64,000 bases of DNA from NCBI GenBank assembly GCA_022842725.1, contig JALHOZ010000002.1, positions 1 to 64,000 of the forward strand, written 5' to 3'. This stretch comes from Saprospiraceae bacterium (GTDB lineage: Bacteria; Bacteroidota; Bacteroidia; Chitinophagales; Saprospiraceae). Shown here piece by piece: positions 33,950-42,892 of the stretch. Position numbers and translations under genes: made by a program. The first letter of the stretch is position 1, and each line of letters begins with the position of its first letter. The notes beneath the pieces are model-generated. The model did no database searches and was not told the origin of the DNA. It saw only the letters and a list, made by a program, of their open reading frames with translations.

Positions 33950-33977
33950 CCAACTCAACAACTTACCAACTCAACAA
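33950..33977. repeat. Short direct repeat at the edge of the lipoprotein array
   Basis: CCAACTCAACAA occurs twice (33950-33961 and 33966-33977) with 4 nt between. It lies between the array and ileS and could mark a rearrangement junction or be simple low-complexity sequence. Confidence 0.4.
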
Positions 33978-33988
33978 AATAGAATAAA

Positions 33989-36900
33989 TCACACTTTCTC
34001 AACCCTGATGTTCAGGTTGAGTCCGTCTATGATTTCTACCGTTTCTCCGTCGACATTTTCTGACAATTTTATCCGGTCAGCCAAAACTTCATTTTTGATA
34101 TAATCTTCAAATTTTGAAACGGCTTCTTCACTGACCTGGTGTTTTTCAATCTCTACCACAATCCGGTCTGTCACGTTAAAATCACTGGATTTCCGTATGT
34201 TCTGGATACGGTTGACAAATTCTCTGGCATATCCTTCCGCAATGAGACTTTCATTGAGGCTGATGTCAAGGGCAACAGTAATGTCGCGGTCAACAGCAAC
34301 CTGCCATCCCGGCACTTCGTCAAAGGAAATTTCTATATCTTCAGGTGTCAAAGTGAAACTATCGCCTTCAATCACCATATTGTACAAACCGGATTTTTCC
34401 AATTCTGCAATATCGTTTTGAGAAAATTCGGTAATCATCTGGGCGCCGGTTTTCATGTGTTTTCCCAGGATTTTTCCCAAGGTTTTGAAATTAGCCTTTG
34501 CTTTTTTATTGATAAATCCTTCCGTTTCGGTGAGGTATTCAATATCCTTGACATTGACTTCAGACAAAATCAATGACTTCACCATATCCACCTGATCCAC
34601 AAAGGCATTGTCCAGTATCGGCAACATCACCCTTGTCAGTGGTTGTCTCACCCTGATGTTTTCTTTTTTCCGGATAGACAATATCAAAGAAGATATCCTT
34701 TGCGCATAATCCATTCTTTGTTCCAGTTTTGTATCGATTTTGGTAACATCAGACTCCGGAAAATAAGCTAAATGTACTGATTTGTGCTTTTCCAATCCGG
34801 TGGCATCGTTGAGGTTTTTGTACATCCAATCGGCAAACATCGGAGCAACCGGTGCCATGAGTTTGGAAATGGTCACCAGACATTCGTACAAGGTCTGATA
34901 AGCCGCTATTTTGTCTTCGCTGTAATCGCCTTTCCAGAATCTCCTGCGGCAAAGCCGCACGTACCAGTTGGACAAATGTTCGTCGACAAAAGTCATCACT
35001 TTTCTAGTCGCATTGGTCGGTTCGTAATCCGCAAAGTCTGCTTCGACATCTTTGATCAGTGAATGCAGTAATGAAATAATCCAACGGTCGATTTCCGGAC
35101 GGTTTTCCATCGGAATGGAAGCTTCTTTTCCAACAAATCCGTCGATATTCGCATAAAGGGTAAAAAAGGAGTAGGTATTAAACAGGGTACCAAAAAATTT
35201 CCTTCTCACTTCATCGATACCTTCGAGGTCAAACTTGAGATTGTCCCAAGGTTGGGCATTCGAAATCATATACCACCTTGTCGCATCGGCACCATATTTT
35301 TCGATGGTTTCAAACGGGTCGATGACATTGCCCAAACGTTTGGACATTTTGACGCCGTTTTTGTCGAGGACCAATCCGTTGGACACCACATTTTTATAGG
35401 CCACATTCTCAAAAACCATGGAGGCAATGGCGTGCAAGGTAAAAAACCATCCTCTCGTCTGGTCGACACCTTCCGCAATAAAATCTGCCGGAAATGTGAT
35501 TCCCTGATCGATGAGTTCTTTGTTTTCCATCGGATAATGCCACTGCGCATAAGGCATAGCTCCGGAATCAAACCAAACATCGATGAGGTCGAGTTCGCGT
35601 TTCATACTTTTTCCGGAAGGAGAAACCAAAATAACATCATCGATATACGGACGGTGCAGATCTTTGGGAACGGATTGGTTTAATCTTAAAACTTCATTTG
35701 CCTTTTGGATTTCCTTCCCGAGATTTTCGATAGAATCGATACAAATTTCTTCCGTTGTATCTTCTGTTCTCCAGATCGGAAGCGGGATGCCCCAGTACCG
35801 GGAACGGGACAAATTCCAGTCATTCAGGTTTTCGAGCCAGTTGCCAAAACGTTTTTCACCGGTATGAGCCGGCTTCCAGTTGATGGTTTTGTTGAGTTCG
35901 ATCATCTTGTCTTTCATCGCTGTGGACCGGATAAACCAGGAGTCCAGAGGATAGTACAAAACCGGTTTGTCCGTCCGCCAGCAATGCGGATAGTTGTGGA
36001 CGTATTTTTCTACCTTGAAGGCTTTATTTTCTTCTTTGAGGCGAATGGCAATCTCTACATCGACGGAACGTTCGGGAGCTGTTCCTTCGGCATAATATTC
36101 GTTTTTAACATATTTCCCGCCGATATCTCCAAGTTCGCTTCGGAATTTTCCCTGAAGATTGACCAAAGGAACGGCATTTCCGTTTTCATCCAAAACCAGC
36201 ATCGGAGGAACCGGAGGAACGGCTTCTTTGGCGGCTTTCATGTCATCAGCACCAAAAGTCGGGGCGGTATGCACGACACCTGTTCCGTCTTCCGTAGTGA
36301 CAAAATTACCACCTATCACACGGAATGCGTTTTCCGGATTTTCGTAAGGAAGAGCATAAGGCAGCAATTGTTCGTACCGGATACCTATCAATTCTTCGCC
36401 GGATACTGATTTTAAAACGGAATATGGGATTTTTTTGTCGCTGCTTTGATATTGTAAAAAAGCTGATTCCTCTCCGCTTTCAAAATATTTCTGACCAAAT
36501 TGTTTTTCTACCAATGCTTTGGCAATGATGACATTGACCGGTTCAAACGTGTATTGATTAAAGGTTTTGATCAGGACATATTCGATTTTGGGTCCTACTG
36601 TCAAAGCTGTGTTGGAAGGTAATGTCCACGGTGTCGTCGTCCACGCTAAAATACAAATATCACCATATCCTTTCAGGGCTTCGGGTAGGGTGTCCTGAAT
36701 GGTTTTAAACTGAGCGACCACGGTAGTATCGGTCACATCACGGTAACATCCCGGTTGGTTGAGTTCGTGGGAACTAAGACCCGTTCCTGCTGCCGGCGAA
36801 TACGGTTGAATGGTATATCCTTTATAGAGCAGCCCTTTTTGGTACAACTGTCCGAGGAGCCACCAGACAGACTCAATATATTCATTGTCAAAAGTGATGT

Positions 36901-37348
36901 AAGGATGATCAAGATCGACCCAATACCCCATTTTTCGGGTGATGTCGTCCCACAGGTCTTTGTACTGCATGACCGTTTTACGACATTCAGCATTGTAGTC
37001 GTCGACGGATATTTTGGTACCGATATCCTCTTTGGTAATACCGAGTGATTGTTCGACGCTGAGTTCGATGGGAAGACCGTGGGTATCCCAGCCACCTTTT
37101 CGGTTGACCCGTTTGCCTTTCATGGTCTGAAAACGGCAGAAAAGGTCTTTGACTGTTCTGCCCATGACATGGTGAATGCCCGGTTTTCCGTTTGCTGAAG
37201 GAGGACCTTCATAAAACACAAAACTGTTGTCGGCGGGTCTTTCTTCGATACTTTTGGAAAAAACAGAATTTTCATCCCAAAACTTTCGAATTTTTGCATC
37301 AATCTCCGGCAGATTGAGCTGTTTCATGCTGTCATCGTATTTTGCCAT
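33989..37348 (-). CDS. ileS: Isoleucyl-tRNA synthetase, IleS2 type, with GIHH in place of the HIGH motif
   Basis: A 1119-residue class I synthetase charging tRNA-Ile in the cytoplasm. The KMSKS loop reads KMSKR (residues 667-671), as in the eukaryote-like IleS2 group. The HIGH signature is rearranged: residues 57-60 are Gly-Ile-His-His (GGC ATT CAC CAT at 37180-37169) in ANGKPGIHHVMGR, i.e. the first and third positions of HxGH are swapped. Such GXHH IleS2 enzymes have been reported to resist mupirocin extremely strongly. An editing domain (CP1) and long C-terminal part are present. Single gene with its own promoter. Confidence 0.96.
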   Translation of the reverse strand: MAKYDDSMKQLNLPEIDAKIRKFWDENSVFSKSIEERPADNSFVFYEGPPSANGKPGIHHVMGRTVKDLFCRFQTMKGKRVNRKGGWDTHGLPIELSVEQSLGITKEDIGTKISVDDYNAECRKTVMQYKDLWDDITRKMGYWVDLDHPYITFDNEYIESVWWLLGQLYQKGLLYKGYTIQPYSPAAGTGLSSHELNQPGCYRDVTDTTVVAQFKTIQDTLPEALKGYGDICILAWTTTPWTLPSNTALTVGPKIEYVLIKTFNQYTFEPVNVIIAKALVEKQFGQKYFESGEESAFLQYQSSDKKIPYSVLKSVSGEELIGIRYEQLLPYALPYENPENAFRVIGGNFVTTEDGTGVVHTAPTFGADDMKAAKEAVPPVPPMLVLDENGNAVPLVNLQGKFRSELGDIGGKYVKNEYYAEGTAPERSVDVEIAIRLKEENKAFKVEKYVHNYPHCWRTDKPVLYYPLDSWFIRSTAMKDKMIELNKTINWKPAHTGEKRFGNWLENLNDWNLSRSRYWGIPLPIWRTEDTTEEICIDSIENLGKEIQKANEVLRLNQSVPKDLHRPYIDDVILVSPSGKSMKRELDLIDVWFDSGAMPYAQWHYPMENKELIDQGITFPADFIAEGVDQTRGWFFTLHAIASMVFENVAYKNVVSNGLVLDKNGVKMSKRLGNVIDPFETIEKYGADATRWYMISNAQPWDNLKFDLEGIDEVRRKFFGTLFNTYSFFTLYANIDGFVGKEASIPMENRPEIDRWIISLLHSLIKDVEADFADYEPTNATRKVMTFVDEHLSNWYVRLCRRRFWKGDYSEDKIAAYQTLYECLVTISKLMAPVAPMFADWMYKNLNDATGLEKHKSVHLAYFPESDVTKIDTKLEQRMDYAQRISSLILSIRKKENIRVRQPLTRVMLPILDNAFVDQVDMVKSLILSEVNVKDIEYLTETEGFINKKAKANFKTLGKILGKHMKTGAQMITEFSQNDIAELEKSGLYNMVIEGDSFTLTPEDIEISFDEVPGWQVAVDRDITVALDISLNESLIAEGYAREFVNRIQNIRKSSDFNVTDRIVVEIEKHQVSEEAVSKFEDYIKNEVLADRIKLSENVDGETVEIIDGLNLNIRVEKV

Positions 37349-37672
37349 GCTTCTATATACTTAAAACCGTCATTTTGACGAAAAATGAAAAACAAGCTGC
37401 AAAAGTAGGGATTTTTATTTGGTTTTGAGGGTAAAAAATTCCCGGCCATGAATAGAATATTCCTTCAATTTGTTTTGGTATTATTAGGATAAACCGGTTT
37501 TGTCATGTCATGGTTATTAAAAAAAAAATTTCTCTTAAATTTTAACGTCTAAAGTTTATTGAAATCAAATTCCAGAAAATCAACTTTAAAAATCAATGAT
37601 TGTCAACATGATTTTTTCCTCTTCATCAAAAAAACCAAAGTAAATCCTATTTTTGCTACCTAAATCAAAGAT
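37349..37672. other. 324-bp divergent intergenic region with two -7 boxes
   Basis: No gene is visible. On the minus strand TACTTTTG (37407-37400) is an exact -7 match about 52 nt before the ileS start; on the plus strand TATTTTTG (37648-37655) lies 18 nt before the SMP-30-like gene. Neither has a good -33 element. I saw no T-box-like structure. Confidence 0.45.
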
Positions 37673-38710
37673 ATGCGACAATTTTTCATGATCGGTCTGT
37701 TTTTCCTTCTTATTTCCTGCAAAGAAAGTCCAAAACAAGATAACCAACCTGTGCTTCCCGTTTACAAGGTAGGTGATATGGTCGGACAATTGGAAAAATA
37801 CGAGGCCGGTTTGGACAGTATCCTCAGTTTGGGCGCACAAGCAGAAGTATTGGCAACAGGATTTGACTGGAGTGAAGGTCCTATATGGCTTGAAGATTTA
37901 CAAACCCTGATCTTTAGCGATGTTCCACGCAATAAAATTTACCAATGGACGGCTCTCAAAGGGGCACAGGTATATCTCGAGCCCAGCGGTTATACCAAAG
38001 AAATGCCGAGTGATAGTGGTGAATCCGGCAGTAATGGACTGGCACTTGATACTGCCGGAAATTTGTTGATTTGTCAACATGGCAACCGTGCTTTGGTGCG
38101 CATGGAGTCAGGTCTGGATAAAGCATCACCGATATTTAAGGTGTTGGCCAAAGATTATAAGGGTAAAAGGCTCAATTCTCCCAATGACCTGGTGGTAAAC
38201 AGTGACGGAGAAATATTTTTTACCGATCCTCCTTACGGTCTTTCTTCGCAATCTGATCAGGATCCGGCTAAAGAACTTGCCTGGAATGGCATCTACAAAA
38301 TCAACAAAAACGGCAATCTGATTTTACTGACAGGCTCCATCTCCCGACCAAACGGAATATCGTTATTTCCGGGAGAAAAACAACTGCTCGTAGCCAATTC
38401 TGATGCCACAAAACCTAATTGGTACCTTTGGGATATTGTGGATGATTCACTGAAAAACGGCAGAATATTTTACAGTCTGGAGGGTTATGATAAAAATATG
38501 CCCGGACTACCAGACGGATTAAAAATGGATCGCCTTGGAAATGTTTATGCCAGCGGTCCGGGTGGCATCTATTTTTTTAATAAAGAAGGTAAAAAACTGG
38601 GCTTATTCAGATTGGAATATCCGGCAAGTAACGTGGCATTATCGGATGATGAACGGACATTATATATTACAAATAGTAGTTATGTGTTGAGGTTGACGTT
38701 AAAAAACTAA
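37673..38710 (+). CDS. SMP-30/gluconolactonase-family lipoprotein
   Basis: A 345-residue predicted lipoprotein (lipobox LISC near residue 16) with a six-bladed beta-propeller of the SMP-30/gluconolactonase family: FDWSEGPIWLEDLQTLIFSD, GSNGLALDTAGNLLICQHGN, LNSPNDLVVNSDGEIFFTDP and LPDGLKMDRLGNVY. The Glu, Asn and Asp in these segments are the metal ligands. Likely an envelope lactonase. Convergent with a TonB-dependent receptor. Confidence 0.9.
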   Translation: MRQFFMIGLFFLLISCKESPKQDNQPVLPVYKVGDMVGQLEKYEAGLDSILSLGAQAEVLATGFDWSEGPIWLEDLQTLIFSDVPRNKIYQWTALKGAQVYLEPSGYTKEMPSDSGESGSNGLALDTAGNLLICQHGNRALVRMESGLDKASPIFKVLAKDYKGKRLNSPNDLVVNSDGEIFFTDPPYGLSSQSDQDPAKELAWNGIYKINKNGNLILLTGSISRPNGISLFPGEKQLLVANSDATKPNWYLWDIVDDSLKNGRIFYSLEGYDKNMPGLPDGLKMDRLGNVYASGPGGIYFFNKEGKKLGLFRLEYPASNVALSDDERTLYITNSSYVLRLTLKN

Positions 38711-38748
38711 GAGCTGGAAAAAAATGAAACTCCTTCATATATGAAGTA

Positions 38749-40785
38749 TTATTCTTTTTTCTTGTTGAGTTGGTATTGAATAAAAACAGAAAGATTGGGA
38801 GGGCTTGCAGTTTCGAAATACCTGTTTCCTGCAGCATTTGCCCGAAAGTTTGAATACCGGGTCAGGTTAAACAAATTGTGCAACTGAAATCCGAAAGTAA
38901 GGTTCTTGTTGATTTTATGGCCGGAATTCATTTGTAAACTGATATTGCCCTGGCCCGGGCTTTTGACGGAGTTGGCATCATTCAGATACAAAGGTGAGAG
39001 GTAACTACCTCTCAGGCTGCAAAAAAACCAGGATTTGTAGTCATAATCATAAAAGATACTTAAACGGTGTTCCGGGATCAAAGGCTGAAAAAAATCCGTT
39101 TTTTGTCCGGTCGGTGAAGTAAAATCCCGGTAGGTAAAATGGCTCCATTCGTATAAAAAACGGATAAACGACGATTTTTTAATGTTTAGTTCCGCCGTAA
39201 AATTGACACCAAATCTTCTGCCCTGATTGACATTGCGGTAAAACGTTCTGCCGGGAAAATCGGGTGTTTCATAACCGGAGATGACATCATGCAACAACAC
39301 GGAATAAGCAGATGCTTTGATATTCAGGTTTTTAACAAGATCAAGTTCATTTCCCCATTCAAACTGAAGCGATTTTTCAGAAGACAGATTTGGGTTAAAA
39401 CCAGGCGCATTGTCCGGATTATTGGTAAATTCGTTGAGGGTCGGAGTTTCAAACCCGGTACTGACATTGACATAAGTCTTCCAATACCTTTTGGGTTCGA
39501 AAAATACACCCAATCCACCCAAAAGGTTTTGAAAGGACCTTGACCCTGACTGTATGCCGTCAGCCGAAAAAAAATCAGTAAGCGAAAAGGAAAATACGTC
39601 ATAGCGCAACATTTGCAGGAGGTACCATTTTCTAAATTTCAGATGAAACTGCTGAAAAGCGTAGACATTATCCACCCTTTCTTTTTGATCGCTGTCTTTT
39701 GTCCCTTTGATGCCCGAATCGTTGGCAAATCTCCTTCTGTCATCCTGTTGCCTGTCATATCCCTGTCCCAAAACGAAGGAATAAGGTTCGGACGGATTCC
39801 ATTCAAAAACATTGGAAATTCCGGAATAATTTCTTAAAAACTCAATATAACCACCATTTTGGAAGCCCAACCTTCCGGTAAAATCCCGGGTTTTGTGAAA
39901 AATTGTTGTTTTCAAAAAATGTTTGTCGGTGAATGTTTTGGTGGATTTTAAAGCTATGTTGACGCCTTTGACCTCTTCTCCGGCATCGTACAAAACATTC
40001 CGATTATTGGCCATCAAAGGGTTATTCTCAAATTCCTGTTGTGTCAAAGAGCCGGGATCCTTTCCTTCCGGAGAATAATATCCATGCAAGATGGCTTCGA
40101 GTGACCAATCTTTTCGGAGTATAAAAAGATTTTTGTTGTATAACACGGTATTTTGACCGGAAGCAAAATCTCTTGCGGAATCAAACCGATGGTGACTCAA
40201 CGACATCACATGTTTGCTCTTTTTATTCGAAATTCCCCATGACAAACCGCCGTCATAAGCACCGGTAGTTTGGCCACGAACAAGTCCACGCAAACCATCA
40301 AAAAAAGACAAACTTCGCAAAGCTACAGCACCACCACCGGCATTACCGGACACAGGAGCGGTATTGGAATTTGCCACACTTACATTTTCAAGAAAAAACA
40401 GGGACAATTCATCGGTTTGGGTTGTCCCATCCGGTGACGTGAGCGGAATCCCATCGAGAGACATACGAATGCCTCGGATGCCAAAAGGTGCCCGCGAACC
40501 AAAACCTCTGATGGTGAGGCGGATGTCCTGTGCTGTGTTTTCATTATTAAGGCTCAGTAATCCCGGCAGTTTATTGAATAAAACGTCAGTATTCGGAGCA
40601 AAACGGTCGGTAAAAGTCAGTGAGTCTGTGTGGATGTTGACAGGAAGTCTTTTAGATATACGGGAGTGGATAAATAAAATTTCATTCTCCACATATTTTA
40701 ATAAGGTATCTTTTTCCTGTGCTTTCAATAATAATGGAAAAAAGAAAATTAATGAAATATAAAATAGTATTTTATGTATTTTCAC
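38749..40785 (-). CDS. TonB-dependent outer-membrane receptor
   Basis: A 678-residue protein with a signal peptide, a plug domain (~45-165, LPGLLSLNNENTAQDIRLTI, RGFGSRAPFGIRGIRMSLDG) and a beta-barrel with YSNFRANAAGNRYFE and PPNLSVFIQYQLN near the end. It lacks the carboxypeptidase-like N-terminal domain of SusC proteins and has no SusD neighbour, so it resembles siderophore/cofactor receptors. No riboswitch is visible upstream. Substrate unknown. Confidence 0.9.
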   Translation of the reverse strand: MKIHKILFYISLIFFFPLLLKAQEKDTLLKYVENEILFIHSRISKRLPVNIHTDSLTFTDRFAPNTDVLFNKLPGLLSLNNENTAQDIRLTIRGFGSRAPFGIRGIRMSLDGIPLTSPDGTTQTDELSLFFLENVSVANSNTAPVSGNAGGGAVALRSLSFFDGLRGLVRGQTTGAYDGGLSWGISNKKSKHVMSLSHHRFDSARDFASGQNTVLYNKNLFILRKDWSLEAILHGYYSPEGKDPGSLTQQEFENNPLMANNRNVLYDAGEEVKGVNIALKSTKTFTDKHFLKTTIFHKTRDFTGRLGFQNGGYIEFLRNYSGISNVFEWNPSEPYSFVLGQGYDRQQDDRRRFANDSGIKGTKDSDQKERVDNVYAFQQFHLKFRKWYLLQMLRYDVFSFSLTDFFSADGIQSGSRSFQNLLGGLGVFFEPKRYWKTYVNVSTGFETPTLNEFTNNPDNAPGFNPNLSSEKSLQFEWGNELDLVKNLNIKASAYSVLLHDVISGYETPDFPGRTFYRNVNQGRRFGVNFTAELNIKKSSFIRFLYEWSHFTYRDFTSPTGQKTDFFQPLIPEHRLSIFYDYDYKSWFFCSLRGSYLSPLYLNDANSVKSPGQGNISLQMNSGHKINKNLTFGFQLHNLFNLTRYSNFRANAAGNRYFETASPPNLSVFIQYQLNKKKE

Positions 40786-40848
40786 AATATAATATTATAT
40801 AAACCCATAAAAAGAAATTTTATAGCATTAAAAAAATTATTATAAACA

Positions 40849-40888
40849 AAAAAAACGACAAGGTTGATTTTACCTTTGCCGTTTTTTA
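40849..40888 (-). terminator. Terminator of the POT transporter gene
   Basis: On the minus strand AAAAACGGCAAAGGT and a complementary, slightly imperfect arm ACCTTGTCGTTTT enclose a short A-rich loop and are followed by a run of T. It lies 28 nt after the transporter stop and separates it from the TonB receptor gene. Confidence 0.65.
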
Positions 40889-40915
40889 TATTAATGTGAA
40901 TTAAAATAAGATTTT

Positions 40916-42664
40916 TTATCTGATACCGTGCATCAGTTTTTTGACTACCGGTGTAAAAACAAGCGCTAAAACTCCGACACCTAACGATAAAAAGGTCAGT
41001 AACCAAAAGAAGTATGACAAACCATGTTCCTGAGCTATGGCTTCCGATTTTTCTCCGAACACACCGGCAGTTTTCATTCCGATTGCTACAGCAAGATAGT
41101 ATACACTAAACATAAATGCTATCATTCTCGGAGGTACCAGCTTACTCACGTAAGAAAGAGAAACCGGCGAAATACACAATTCTCCTAGAGTATGGAATAA
41201 ATACACCAGAATCAACCAAATCATACTCACAGAAGCTGTCGCTGCTCCTGCAGGAATAGAACTTGCTCCGTAAGCAACACAAGCCATACCTAAAGCCAAT
41301 AAAAACATAGAGATGGCGTATTTTGTATTGGCGTTGGGATTGTATTTACTTTCCCACCATTTTGAGAATAGTGGCGCAAAAGTGATGATAAACAGAGAGT
41401 TGAGGACACCAAACCAGGAAGCGGGAACTTCTGCCACATCTTTTTGAAATTCGGTTGATAACATCCAGATGGCGATAGCCCAGATCATCAAGAAACTAAA
41501 ACTCAATACGATGTTTGATACAGAATATTTGCCAAAGGTTTGTTTGAAAAGCAGCCCTAAAACCCAGGTTATGATAGCTAAAGGAACCAATGTCATCAAA
41601 GAATTGACAATTTTAAAGGTCATTCCGGCACTGCCGGTCAAAACTCTGTTGGTATAGTCTTTGGCAAAAATGGTGAGTGAGCCGGGTGATTGTTCGAAAA
41701 TAGCCCAGAAAAAGATTGTGACCAATGAGAAAAACAATACCGCCAGCATTCTGTCTCCGGTAACTTTTGAATATTTTGGTAATCTCACGGCGACTACAGC
41801 CAAAAATAAAACCACAGCTGTAATGATAGCTGCTGTCGATCCCGGATAACCCATCACGGAAAACGGAAACAAATTGACACTTCCTTCTGATATTTTAAAT
41901 AAAGGGTCATTGATCGTCCAGGCCAATCCCAAAACAGCAGCGATTCCAATTAATACCAACTCTATGGAAGTAAAAGGATTCAGTTTGTCACCTGCTTCCT
42001 CAGTAACAGAAGCAAATCTGGTTCCTAAAGGAACTTTGCCTACTTCTCCGAATATGTTTTGGGCCAACCAAAATTGTAAAAGCCCAAAAAACATAAAAAT
42101 ACCTGCCAGTCCGAATCCCCATGACCATCCGACCATTTCACCCAGATATCCGCAAAGTAAGATACCAAAAAAAGCTCCTGCATTTACACCCATATAAAAT
42201 ATGGTATAAGCTCCATCCTTTTTTTCCGGAAAATCTTTATACAATTCAGAGATCATGGAAGTCATATTCGGCTTAAAAAATCCACTGCCGAATACCAACA
42301 ATATTAAACCGGTATATATAAAAAAAGAAGTTTCAAGGGCCATACAGGCATGACCTAAAGTCATCAGCAATGCTCCGACCACAACAGCCCAGCGGAATCC
42401 GATTTTTTTATCTGCCATATAACCACCTAATATGGTAGAAAGATACACCAAAGACGTATATGTACCGAAAATGGCATAAGCCCACTCTTTGGGCCAACCC
42501 CAACCGCTATCCATTATTGATGCCGTAAAAAACATGACAAGTAATGCCCTCATACCGTAGTAAGAAAATCTTTCCCACATCTCGGTAAAGAACAAAACAA
42601 AAAGTCCGGATGGATGACCCAGTACTTTACTGTCAAAAAAATCATTTGAAGAGGTTGTGCTCAT
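40916..42664 (-). CDS. Proton-dependent oligopeptide transporter (POT/PTR family)
   Basis: A 582-residue multi-spanning membrane protein. The start MSTTSSNDFF is chosen because the further upstream ATG at 42703 lies ahead of the promoter. The PTR signature ExxERFxYYG appears as EMWERFSYYGMRALLVMFF, followed by GGYMADKKIGFRW and FKPNMTSMISELY. It imports di- and tripeptides with protons. Terminator follows; no other gene shares the transcript. Confidence 0.93.
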   Translation of the reverse strand: MSTTSSNDFFDSKVLGHPSGLFVLFFTEMWERFSYYGMRALLVMFFTASIMDSGWGWPKEWAYAIFGTYTSLVYLSTILGGYMADKKIGFRWAVVVGALLMTLGHACMALETSFFIYTGLILLVFGSGFFKPNMTSMISELYKDFPEKKDGAYTIFYMGVNAGAFFGILLCGYLGEMVGWSWGFGLAGIFMFFGLLQFWLAQNIFGEVGKVPLGTRFASVTEEAGDKLNPFTSIELVLIGIAAVLGLAWTINDPLFKISEGSVNLFPFSVMGYPGSTAAIITAVVLFLAVVAVRLPKYSKVTGDRMLAVLFFSLVTIFFWAIFEQSPGSLTIFAKDYTNRVLTGSAGMTFKIVNSLMTLVPLAIITWVLGLLFKQTFGKYSVSNIVLSFSFLMIWAIAIWMLSTEFQKDVAEVPASWFGVLNSLFIITFAPLFSKWWESKYNPNANTKYAISMFLLALGMACVAYGASSIPAGAATASVSMIWLILVYLFHTLGELCISPVSLSYVSKLVPPRMIAFMFSVYYLAVAIGMKTAGVFGEKSEAIAQEHGLSYFFWLLTFLSLGVGVLALVFTPVVKKLMHGIR

Positions 42665-42689
42665 TAGGTTGTTATTTGTATTTGAAAAA

Positions 42690-42720
42690 CAAAGATATAG
42701 CAAAAAGAAAAATAGCCAAG
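42690..42720 (-). promoter_or_regulatory. Promoter of the POT transporter
   Basis: Minus strand: CTTG (42720-42717), 19 nt, TATCTTTG (42697-42690). The -7 box is exact; transcription would begin near 42683, just upstream of the ATG at 42664. Confidence 0.65.
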
Positions 42721-42784
42721 AAGAATGGCATTTTTTTTCAATTTAAGGCTTTAGGAATGTTTTTTGATAGACTTATTCTGTCAT

Positions 42785-42804
42785 TTTGTAAGATATTTTA
42801 CAAA
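42785..42804. repeat. Inverted repeat between the POT gene and the giant T9SS cargo
   Basis: TTTGTAA and TTACAAA pair around a 6-nt centre. Just downstream CTGTAAT occurs twice in tandem. These TGTAA-type boxes may bind a regulator controlling the divergent genes. Confidence 0.45.
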
Positions 42805-42892
42805 TGGGAGCAAATTTTCTGTAATAATCTGTAATATTGCATGTTGTTTACAAATTTTTTGCAGTCGTTTGTGACATACAAAACCACCTGAG

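Noticed and set aside
33950-33977. Direct repeats considered as an attachment site or target-site duplication of a mobile element
   Set aside because: No second copy was seen at the other end of the accessory patch and no recombinase is encoded; kept only as a short repeat.
35705-36409. Plus-strand open frame (234 codons) inside ileS
   Set aside because: It is a shadow of the ileS coding sequence with atypical composition and no family match.
37349-37672. T-box leader upstream of ileS
   Set aside because: The minus-strand leader is only about 45 nt after the best -7 box and has no T-box consensus or terminator/antiterminator pair.
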